Assembly: GCA_025928655.1 (NCBI GenBank)
Contig: JAICJC010000027.1
Coordinates: 1 to 34,609 of the forward strand
Length of the DNA stretch: 34,609 nucleotides
From: Thermoleophilia bacterium
Lineage (GTDB): Bacteria; Actinomycetota; Thermoleophilia; Gaiellales; JAICJC01
Direction: 5' to 3'
Each line of letters begins with the position of its first letter. Positions within the stretch are counted from its first letter, which is position 1. The notes beneath the pieces were generated by a model. The model saw nothing but the letters and a program-made list of their open reading frames with translations, was not told the origin of the DNA and did not search any database. The position numbers and the translations under genes were made by a program. Below, one piece after another: positions 17,239 to 23,653 of this stretch.

Positions 17239-18005
17239 TGATGACCGACCACGCACTCGACCTGCTGCGTCGCCACGACCCCGCTGCCGCGTTGCCGGCC
17301 GCCGACCCCGGCGCCGGCGAGGAGCTGCGGCGTCGGATCGCCGCCGCGCGGCCACAGGCCTCGCCGGCGCGCCGCGGGCGGTCGCCGCTCGTGCTCGTCG
17401 TCGCGCTCGGCATCGCCCTCGTCGTCGGTGCCGGCGCCGTCTGGGCGGCCGGCGCGCTCTCGCCGACGGCCCTCTTCCGCGCGAACCCCAACGGCGAGGG
17501 CACGAAGCCGGGCGACCTGTGGCACCAGCACGTCATCCCCGCCACGGTGCGCCGGGCCGCCACGATCCGCATCCCGCACGTGGGGGCGGTGCAGTACTGG
17601 TACGCACGGACCCGCACGCACGGGTGGTGCGGCGCCCTGCAGCTCCCGGACGGCGTGTGGCTCGGCACCGGACGCAATCCACTCGATGCGGGCGGCACCG
17701 TCCCGGGCTGCTACCCGACCCGCGCGCAGGTCAACGGACAGGATCCGGTGTACGTCCTGAACGGCTTCGACTACGACGAGGACGACGTCGATGCCGCCGG
17801 CCAGGGTGGCGGGTTCTGGCGGATCGAGTACGGGCGGGTCACCGTCCCTGGTGCCGTCCGCGTGACCGACCTGGTGTCGGGGCGGACGGCGCGCGTCGGC
17901 CGCGGCGGGACGTTCGCGCTCGCGCTGCCGTTTCCGGATCGGTACCGCCTCCCGATGCGGCTCGTCGCCGAGAACGCACGGGGCAAGGTAATCGGCCGCA
18001 GCTGA
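17235..18005 (+). CDS. Membrane-anchored protein, candidate anti-sigma partner
   Basis: The 256-residue product has an N-terminal cytosolic part (about 1-45, LDLLRRHDPAAALP), one hydrophobic segment (about 50-72, LVLVVALGIALVVGAGAVWA) and an outer domain with many Trp/Tyr and paired Cys (GWCGALQLPDG and PGCYPT). No zinc-binding anti-sigma motif is seen. The ATG triplet run at 17235, 17238 and 17241 follows AGGAGG, so the exact start is unclear. It overlaps the sigma gene stop by ATGA, the usual layout for an ECF sigma with its membrane regulator or output protein. Function is inferred from position only. Confidence 0.75.
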   Translation: MMMTDHALDLLRRHDPAAALPAADPGAGEELRRRIAAARPQASPARRGRSPLVLVVALGIALVVGAGAVWAAGALSPTALFRANPNGEGTKPGDLWHQHVIPATVRRAATIRIPHVGAVQYWYARTRTHGWCGALQLPDGVWLGTGRNPLDAGGTVPGCYPTRAQVNGQDPVYVLNGFDYDEDDVDAAGQGGGFWRIEYGRVTVPGAVRVTDLVSGRTARVGRGGTFALALPFPDRYRLPMRLVAENARGKVIGRS

Positions 18006-18014
18006 CCTGATGGC

Positions 18015-18020
18015 TACACT
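18015..18020 (+). promoter_or_regulatory. -10 element TACACT, leaderless start
   Basis: TACACT lies 7 nt before GTG 18028 of the small protein gene, which lacks a ribosome-binding site. Confidence 0.5.
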
Positions 18021-18027
18021 CCCCGCC

Positions 18028-18312
18028 GTGTCGGAGGAACACGACTACCGGGCGGAGTACAACGAGGCGGTGCGGCGCGCGATCGCCGGCGAGGTCGGCG
18101 TCTACCGCGACTTCGACCGCCATCGTCAGGAGACCGTGTGGCGGCTGCTCTCGAGCGACCGCCAAGCGCTCCTGCGCTTCTGCCAGCGGCAGGGCATCTC
18201 GGTCGGCAAGATGGAGACGATGCAGACGCTCAAGAGCCCGAAGCCGCTGCTGCAGCTGATCGCTCACGGCCACGACGCCGACACCGTCGCGCGCTGGTTG
18301 CGGCGGGGATGA
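18028..18312 (+). CDS. Hypothetical small helical protein
   Basis: This 94-residue protein (VSEEHDYRAEYNEAVRRAIA at its start) is not recognised. It is Arg- and Glu-rich and mostly helical, with one Cys and no signal or membrane segment. The middle RQALLRFCQRQGISVGKMET might be a helix-turn-helix-like or RNA-binding segment, but this is weak. GTG 18028 is chosen over ATG 18010 because the -10 element falls between them. It overlaps the phosphatase gene by ATGA, so the two form an operon. Confidence 0.6.
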   Translation: MSEEHDYRAEYNEAVRRAIAGEVGVYRDFDRHRQETVWRLLSSDRQALLRFCQRQGISVGKMETMQTLKSPKPLLQLIAHGHDADTVARWLRRG

Positions 18313-18944
18313 GCTGGCTGATCGTCGTCGACTTCGACGGCACCATCACCGAGCGCGACACCCAGGACGACCTGCTCGAGCGGTACGCGCCGGAGGCGTA
18401 CGCCGAGGCCGAGCGCGGGCTGTCCGAGGGCCGGCTGACGCTGCGCGAGTGCATGGAGATGGAGTTCGCGCCCGTGCGCGGCGACCACGACACGATCGTC
18501 GCCGAGACGGTCGCCGCGGCGAAGGTGCGGCCCGGCTTCGCGGAGTTCGTCGAGGCGATGGAGGCAGCCGGGAACCGCCTCGTGGTCGTCTCCGGCGGCT
18601 TCGAGTCGGTCATCCAGCCGGTGCTCGAGCGCGCCGGCGCCGCCCACCTGCCGGTGATCGCGCACGAGTTCACGATCACCCCGGACGGGACGACGCTCGA
18701 CTTCCGCGCCGATTCCGACTGCGACGTCTGCGGCGAGGAGTGCAAGCGGGGGGTGGTGGAGTCGATGCGCGACGGCATGCCCGTCGCCTACATCGGCGAC
18801 GGCTACTCCGACCGCTGCGCCGCGATCGCCGCCGACCGCCGCTTCGCCCGCCGGTTCCTGGCGCAGGACCTCGACGAGCTGGGGCTCGCCTACACCCCGT
18901 TCGACGACTTCCACACGGTGCGCGAGGCCCTGCTCGCGGGCTGA
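18309..18944 (+). CDS. HAD-IB family phosphatase, MtnX-like
   Basis: This 211-residue HAD hydrolase has motif I DFDGTIT (Asp8 nucleophile and Asp10), motif II VVSGGFESV, a Cys-rich insertion CDVCGEECKRGVV and motif IV IGDGYSDRCAA. The CxVCxxxCK insertion and length match MtnX-like phosphatases, which act on the phosphorylated intermediate of methionine salvage. No other methionine-salvage gene is present, so another phosphate ester is possible. It overlaps the upstream small gene by ATGA. REP-like palindromes begin just after its stop. Confidence 0.85.
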   Translation: MSWLIVVDFDGTITERDTQDDLLERYAPEAYAEAERGLSEGRLTLRECMEMEFAPVRGDHDTIVAETVAAAKVRPGFAEFVEAMEAAGNRLVVVSGGFESVIQPVLERAGAAHLPVIAHEFTITPDGTTLDFRADSDCDVCGEECKRGVVESMRDGMPVAYIGDGYSDRCAAIAADRRFARRFLAQDLDELGLAYTPFDDFHTVREALLAG

Positions 18945-18950
18945 CCGCCC

Positions 18951-18982
18951 GGACCCGCCAAACGGGGTCAGACCCCTTTTGG
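18951..18982 (+). repeat. REP-like palindrome, GGGGTCAGACCCC class, copy 1
   Basis: The unit begins GGACCCGCCAAA and has a core GGGGTC-A-GACCCC. Arms CCAAA and TTTGG (18958-18982) extend it. It is of the widespread REP type linked to RAYT (TnpA-REP) enzymes. It lies between the phosphatase and kinase-GrpB genes, with copy 2 directly after. Confidence 0.75.
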
Positions 18983-19009
18983 TGCGTGGACGTCGGCCGT
19001 CCGCCGGGC

Positions 19010-19045
19010 GGACCCGCCAAACGGGGTCAGACCCGTTTTGGCGGG
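19010..19045 (+). repeat. REP-like palindrome, GGGGTCAGACCCC class, copy 2
   Basis: This direct copy of the previous unit has 16-nt arms (19013-19028 and 19030-19045) that pair at 14 of 16 positions around a single A. It ends 10 bp before the -10 element of the kinase-GrpB gene and so overlaps its upstream promoter region. Confidence 0.75.
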
Positions 19046-19055
19046 CGACCGGACG

Positions 19056-19061
19056 TATGCT
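19056..19061 (+). promoter_or_regulatory. -10 element TATGCT, leaderless start
   Basis: TATGCT lies 7 nt before GTG 19069. The in-frame ATG 19057 is inside this element and so is unlikely to be the start. Confidence 0.5.
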
Positions 19062-19068
19062 CGGCGTC

Positions 19069-20100
19069 GTGGAGCCCGCCGTCTACCTGATCACCGGCCC
19101 GATGGCGGCCGGGAAGACGACCGTCGCGCGACTGCTCGCAGCGCGGTTCCCGCGCGGTGTCCACCTCGAGGGCGACCTCTTCCGGCGCAGCATCGTGACC
19201 GGGAGGGAGGAGGTGACTCCGGATCTGAGGCCGGAGGCGATGGCCCAGCTGCGGCTGCGCTACCGGCTCGCCGCGGCCGCCGCGGACACCTACGCCGAGG
19301 CCCGCTTCACCGTCGCGCTCGAGGATGTCGTGGCCGGCCCGCTGCTCGGCGAGTACCGGACGATGATCCGGCACCGGCCCTGTCACGTCGTCGTCCTGCT
19401 CCCGTCCGTCGAGGCCGTCGCGAGGCGGGAGGCGGGCCGCCGCCGGAAGGGCTACGGCGACTGGTCGATCGCGGAGCTCTACGACGGCTTCGCCGGGTCG
19501 ACGCCGCGGGTTGGAACATGGCTCGACACGACCGACCTGACGCCGGACGAGACGGTCGACGAGGTCCTGGCGCGGACGGCCACGACCCGCTCCCCGATCG
19601 TGATCGCCGACTACGACGCCGGCTGGCCCGGCCTGTTCGAGCGGCTGGCGGCTCCGGTGCGCGCCGCCGTGGCCGACCTCCGCGCGCGGGTCGACCACGT
19701 CGGCAGCACCTCGGTGCCCGGTCTCGCCGCCAAGCCGATCATCGACATGGACGTCGTCGTGGCGTCAGCCGGCGACGTGCCGGAGGCGATCGAGCGGCTG
19801 CGCGCCCTCGGCTACCTCTACCAGGGCGACAAGGGCATCGAAGGCCGCGAGGCGTTCCTGTGGCCGCCCGGGGCGCCGGAGCACCACCTCTACGTCGTGG
19901 TCGACGGCAGCCGGCCGCACGCCGACCACCTCCGCTTCCGCGCCCACCTCCGGGAACACCCCGAGGTGGCGGCCGCGTACGCCGCGTGCAAGCGCGACCT
20001 CGCAGCCCGCCACGGCGCCGACCGCGTCGCCTACACCGAGGCCAAGACCGCCTTCATCGCCGCGGCGCTTCGTGGGGCGGACCCGCCAGAAGGGGTCTGA
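19069..20100 (+). CDS. P-loop kinase fused to GrpB (UPF0157) domain
   Basis: This 343-residue two-domain protein has an N-terminal P-loop kinase-like part (about 1-170) with Walker A GPMAAGKTT (residues 10-18), and RRKGYGDWSIAELYDGFAG in the lid region. The C-terminal GrpB domain (about 175-335) has IADYDAGWPGLFERL, DHVGSTSVPGLAAKPIIDMD, and HHLYVV, marks of the nucleotidyltransferase-like GrpB family. GrpB proteins are poorly characterised. The kinase part resembles small-molecule or antibiotic phosphotransferases. Its final eight residues and stop lie within a REP palindrome, so the native C-terminus may have been altered. Flanking REPs may mark past transposition. Confidence 0.85.
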   Translation: MEPAVYLITGPMAAGKTTVARLLAARFPRGVHLEGDLFRRSIVTGREEVTPDLRPEAMAQLRLRYRLAAAAADTYAEARFTVALEDVVAGPLLGEYRTMIRHRPCHVVVLLPSVEAVARREAGRRRKGYGDWSIAELYDGFAGSTPRVGTWLDTTDLTPDETVDEVLARTATTRSPIVIADYDAGWPGLFERLAAPVRAAVADLRARVDHVGSTSVPGLAAKPIIDMDVVVASAGDVPEAIERLRALGYLYQGDKGIEGREAFLWPPGAPEHHLYVVVDGSRPHADHLRFRAHLREHPEVAAAYAACKRDLAARHGADRVAYTEAKTAFIAAALRGADPPEGV

Positions 20101-20117
20101 CCCCTCCTGGCGGGTCC
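20079..20117 (+). repeat. REP-like palindrome, GGGGTCTGACCCC class, copy 3
   Basis: Two 19-nt arms (20079-20097 and 20099-20117) pair at 18 of 19 positions around a central T. It spans the stop codon of the kinase-GrpB gene and separates it from the convergent permease gene, so its hairpin could also end transcription from both sides. Confidence 0.75.
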
Positions 20118-20130
20118 TCGGGCGATGCGG

Positions 20131-21747
20131 CTAGTCGCCGCCCGACAGGCCGGCCTCGATCTGCTCGAGATCCTCCTCGGAGCCCATCCGGATCGGGCCC
20201 TTGAACCAGTTCTTCGCCGAGATGATCCACCAGCCGCCGAAGAACAGGAACGCGCCGCCCACCGTCAGCGGGGCGTAGTTCACGTCGATCCAGTTCACGT
20301 CCAGCAGGTAGTGGTTGCCCGACGCCTTGCCGGGGATGCCGTCCGGGAACAGCGGCATGAGGAAGAGGATGCAGATGATCGCGATCCAGATGATCGCGAG
20401 CGGGTCGATCCACTTGTACTTGTTGCCGAGGTGCCAGGCACCGCGCTCGAAGCTCTCGCCCTTGCGGTAGCGCAGAATCACCGGCAGCACGAACGCGATG
20501 TAGAGACCGATCACCGCGATCGAGGTGCCGACGGCGTAGCCGACGGTCGGGTTCTTCAGCGTGGGCAGCATCAGCGCCCATGACAGGAAGCAGATGGCCC
20601 AGATCGAGTTCACGGGCACCCGCTCGCGCGCGGACACCTTGCGCCACCAGTGGTGGCCCGGGATCGCGCGGTCGCGCGAGAACGCGAACATCATCCGCGA
20701 CGCCGACGTGACCGAGGCGAGGCCGCAGAAGAACTGAGCCACGCAGGCGATCAGGAGCAGGAACTCGGCCCACTTGTCGCTCATGGCCGTCTGCCAGATG
20801 TACTGCACCGCAAACCCGTACTTCAGGGCGGTGTTCGAGACCGGGCCCGGGATCGCGAACGTCACCGCGACCAGCAGGATGAACCCGAAGACGACCGACA
20901 CGACCACCGACATCACCATGCCGATCGCCGCCGAGCGCGACGCGTTCTGCGTCTCCTCGCTCATGTGGGCCGAGGCGTCGTATCCGGTGATCGTGTACTG
21001 CGCCATCAGGAGGCCGAGGCCGCACACGAACCAGAACACCGGGTTCGAGAACCCGTGCCCCTGGAAGCCGGAGAAGTTCTCCGTGTCGGTGAACACGAAG
21101 CTGAGCGACTTGTGGTGGTCGGGAACGACGATCAGCACGCCGACGATCACGACCACGCCGGCCATGTGCCACCAGGCGGAGATGTTGTTGATCTGCGCCA
21201 GGAGGCGGACGCCGAACGTGTTGATCAGCCCGTGGAGGATCATGATCACCGTGTACGTGAGGAACACGTGGCCCTTGCTCAGCGAGTAGCCGAACCACAG
21301 GTTCATCAGCGACGAGATGAAGGTCGCCGCGCCGAAGTCGATCGCCGCCGTGACGGCGATCTGGCCGACGAGGTTGAACCAGCCGGTGAACCAGCCCCAG
21401 GCGGGGCTGCCGAGGCGCGACGACCAGTAGTACAGGCCGCCCGCGGTCGGGTAGGTCGAGGCGATCTCCCCCATGGCCAGCGAGACGATGATGCAGAAGC
21501 CGCCGACGAGCAGCCAGCCCCACGTGGCCATGATGGGGCCGCCCCAGCCGATCGCGATGTAGTACGACGTGAGGCAGCCGGCGAGGATGGAGATGATGGT
21601 GAACGAGATCGCGAAGTTGGAGAACCCGCCCCATCCGCGCAGGAGCTCCTGTGCATACCCGAGGCGGTGCAGCATCCGCTCGTCCTCGGACAGGTGCTCG
21701 AGGGGGGCGGGAGGCGCCCCTCCGCCGGCTCCCGGATCGACGCTCAT
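20131..21747 (-). CDS. APC family amino acid/GABA/choline-type permease
   Basis: This 538-residue inner-membrane permease of the eukaryote-like amino acid/choline transporter branch has about 12 segments. The N-terminus has LGYAQELLRGWGGFSNFAIS, a signature of this branch, then SLAMGEIASTYPTAGGLYYW. Late SRMMFAFSRDRAIPGHHWWR and VPVNSIWAI also fit. Likely substrates are GABA, amino acids or amines. ATG 21747 has a strong AAAGGAGGG ribosome-binding site and its own -35/-10 promoter, although it lies directly downstream of the S9-SIS-GATase genes on the same strand. The C-terminus faces REP copy 3. Confidence 0.9.
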   Translation of the reverse strand: MSVDPGAGGGAPPAPLEHLSEDERMLHRLGYAQELLRGWGGFSNFAISFTIISILAGCLTSYYIAIGWGGPIMATWGWLLVGGFCIIVSLAMGEIASTYPTAGGLYYWSSRLGSPAWGWFTGWFNLVGQIAVTAAIDFGAATFISSLMNLWFGYSLSKGHVFLTYTVIMILHGLINTFGVRLLAQINNISAWWHMAGVVVIVGVLIVVPDHHKSLSFVFTDTENFSGFQGHGFSNPVFWFVCGLGLLMAQYTITGYDASAHMSEETQNASRSAAIGMVMSVVVSVVFGFILLVAVTFAIPGPVSNTALKYGFAVQYIWQTAMSDKWAEFLLLIACVAQFFCGLASVTSASRMMFAFSRDRAIPGHHWWRKVSARERVPVNSIWAICFLSWALMLPTLKNPTVGYAVGTSIAVIGLYIAFVLPVILRYRKGESFERGAWHLGNKYKWIDPLAIIWIAIICILFLMPLFPDGIPGKASGNHYLLDVNWIDVNYAPLTVGGAFLFFGGWWIISAKNWFKGPIRMGSEEDLEQIEAGLSGGD

Positions 21748-21780
21748 ACGCCCTCCTTTGGGGGTCGCTTGTCCACGGCG

Positions 21781-21809
21781 ACACTAGACCCTCGATCGGT
21801 CGGAGTAAA
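21781..21809 (-). promoter_or_regulatory. Promoter of APC permease gene (-35 TTTACT, -10 TAGTGT)
   Basis: On the minus strand TTTACT (21804-21809) and TAGTGT (21781-21786) are separated by exactly 17 nt, followed by a leader with AAAGGAGGG before ATG 21747. This is a leadered promoter in contrast to the leaderless ones nearby. Confidence 0.6.
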
Positions 21810-21839
21810 GAGCCCGCGCGGGCGCCGGTGGCGACCGGC
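21806..21839 (-). terminator. Candidate terminator after the amidotransferase gene
   Basis: Minus-strand transcripts leaving the amidotransferase stop meet hairpin GCCGGT/ACCGGC (21824-21839), then GC-rich palindrome GCCCGCGCGGGC (21812-21823) and a short TCTTT tract. It overlaps the permease -35 region. It is weaker than a classical terminator. Confidence 0.35.
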
Positions 21840-22559
21840 TCAGGCGGCGCTGCGGGCGCGCGTGGCGGCGATCTCGGCGAAGCGCTCGGCCATGCCGCGT
21901 CCGATCTCCTCGTGCGGCGGGAGGTTGCGCTCGAGCTCCTCCATGTAGCGCTCCTCGGTGTAGCCGGCCTGGATCAGGTCGTCGGCGCCCCAGCGCGCCC
22001 ACTCGAGCAGGATCTTGCGTGTCACCTCGATGTGGAACTGCGTCCCCCAGGCGACCTCGCCGAGCCGGAACGCCTGCAGGCAGGTGCTGTTGCGGCCCAG
22101 CTCGACCGCCCCCGGCGGCAGCTCGCACGCGTACCGGTGCCATTGCATGGCAATGAAGGACTCCGGCGCAGCGCCGAGCACCGGGTCGGCCTTCGCGGCC
22201 CCGTTCGTGTGCACCTCGACCCAGCCCACCTCCGAGGGGTCGCACCGGTAGACGTTCCCGCCGGCTGCCTTGGTCAGGAGCTGCGCGCCCAGGCACAGCC
22301 CGATCACCGGCACGCCGTCGTCGATCGCCTCCCGCAGCAGCTCGATCTGGGGGTCGATCCAGGGGTAGATGTCGCTCTCGTGCGTGTTGGCCGTGCCGCC
22401 GCAGGAGATGACCGCGTCGTAGCCGGCGAGCGTGTCGGGGAGCGGCTCCTGGGCGGTGTCGACCGAGTCGATGGCAAAGCCGCGGCTCTCGAGCGGCGGC
22501 AGGAAGAGGCCGCCGGGGCCGTTCGACTCGTTCACGATGTGCAGCGCGCGCAGGCTCAT
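21840..22559 (-). CDS. Class I glutamine amidotransferase
   Basis: This 239-residue standalone GATase1-fold enzyme has nucleophile Cys89 in GLCLGAQLL, His176 and Glu178 in TQFHIEVT, the complete triad of glutamine or gamma-glutamyl hydrolases. The N-terminal part has a Rossmann-like DAVISCGGTANTHESDIYPW. Standalone class I proteins include gamma-glutamyl hydrolases and GMP-synthase-like amidotransferases. ATG 22559 overlaps the SIS gene stop by ATGA. Unlike GlmS, its GATase is class I, not class II, so it is not simply split glucosamine synthase. Substrate unknown. Confidence 0.88.
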   Translation of the reverse strand: MSLRALHIVNESNGPGGLFLPPLESRGFAIDSVDTAQEPLPDTLAGYDAVISCGGTANTHESDIYPWIDPQIELLREAIDDGVPVIGLCLGAQLLTKAAGGNVYRCDPSEVGWVEVHTNGAAKADPVLGAAPESFIAMQWHRYACELPPGAVELGRNSTCLQAFRLGEVAWGTQFHIEVTRKILLEWARWGADDLIQAGYTEERYMEELERNLPPHEEIGRGMAERFAEIAATRARSAA

Positions 22560-23653
22560 CCGCCCTCCACGATCTTCGCGGCCTCGCGATACGGCTCCTG
22601 CTCGCGCCGGATCAGGTCGGGGTTGGTGCCGCGCGCGTGGGCGAGCTCGAGCGTCAGCAGCTGGAGCGGGACGGCCGCCCCGAGCAGCGCCGCGGCGGCG
22701 GCGGGCAGGCCGTCCGCCCCGGGAACCGCAAGGACGCCGGCGGGAGCCAGGTCGGCCAGGCCGGGGTCGGTCGTGATCGCCGCGCACGCGATCCCGATGC
22801 GGGCGCAGGCCTGCAGCGCGACGCGCGCCCGGGCCAGCCGCTTCTCGCGCGAGCGGCGGTCGCACAGGACGAGCACGACGCCGGTCGTCTCGTCGGTCGC
22901 GGGCAGGTGCCCGTGCAGGAGCGTCTCCAGGTTGCGCATCGACGTCGGCAGGTGGCAGGCCTCCTCGATCTTCAGCGTCAGCTCGCGGGCGCTCGTGCGG
23001 TCGGCGCCGCTGCCGGCGATCAGGAGCCGCGAGCAGCCGTGCAGGCGCCCGGCGGCCGCCTTCGCCGCCGCGCGCGTCTCGAGCCCCGCGGCGACGAGCC
23101 GGCCGGCGGCCGCGGCGTCCGCCGATCCGCCCGACGCGGCCGCCGCGAGGGCGTAGCCGGCCGAGAGCGGCGAGAGATACACGACCGTGTGGCACCAGGA
23201 GCGGTCGACCTCGGGCGTCGCCAGCACCGCGTCGGCGTGCCGGGTCGACTCGGACTCGGGCCGGGCGGTGACGAGCCCGGTGGCGGAGCCGTTCGCGCGC
23301 GCCGCGGAGAGCGCCTGGATGGTGGCCCAGGTGCCGCCCTCGTGCGAGACGCCGATGACCGTGCCGCCGGTGTGCGGCTCGAGCGCCGCCTCGAGGCCGT
23401 CGCGGGTATGGGCCGAGATCCCGGCCTCGCGCAGCATCTCGGAGATCCCCAGGGCGCCGTGCTCGCTCGTGCCGCACCCGACGACCGCCAGCGGGCCGGC
23501 GCCCTTGCAGAGCAGGGCGACGGCGGAGGGATCGCACGAGCCGACGATCCGCTCGACCAGGGCGGGCTCGCTCTCGATCATCTCCTGCATCACCCAGGGC
23601 GGCGCCTCGCGCAGCTCGGGGAAGTGCTCGGGGTCGTACCAGCCGTCGGTCAT
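22556..23653 (-). CDS. SIS domain protein (GlmS/FrlB-like)
   Basis: This 365-residue soluble protein has two SIS domains of the sugar-phosphate isomerase type: AVVGCGTSEHGALGISEML and GVSHEGGTWATIQALSAAR in the first, and LLIAGSGADRTSARELTLKI in the second. The C-terminus, HARGTNPDLIRREQEPYREA, resembles the GlmS/AgaS/FrlB group. Members act on amino sugars or deglycate fructosamine phosphates. It is overlapped by ATGA with the peptidase gene upstream and the amidotransferase gene downstream, so it is certainly one operon. The true substrate is unknown; a glycated amine is one possibility. Confidence 0.87.
   Translation of the reverse strand: MTDGWYDPEHFPELREAPPWVMQEMIESEPALVERIVGSCDPSAVALLCKGAGPLAVVGCGTSEHGALGISEMLREAGISAHTRDGLEAALEPHTGGTVIGVSHEGGTWATIQALSAARANGSATGLVTARPESESTRHADAVLATPEVDRSWCHTVVYLSPLSAGYALAAAASGGSADAAAAGRLVAAGLETRAAAKAAAGRLHGCSRLLIAGSGADRTSARELTLKIEEACHLPTSMRNLETLLHGHLPATDETTGVVLVLCDRRSREKRLARARVALQACARIGIACAAITTDPGLADLAPAGVLAVPGADGLPAAAAALLGAAVPLQLLTLELAHARGTNPDLIRREQEPYREAAKIVEGG

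Noticed and set aside
18951-19045. CRISPR array
   Set aside because: Two similar palindromic units with short spacing, but no further regular repeats, no spacers and no cas genes; better explained as REPs.
18951-20117. Transposon with terminal repeats carrying kinase-GrpB
   Set aside because: Palindromes at each end are not terminal inverted repeats of a known transposon, and no transposase gene lies between. REP explanation preferred.
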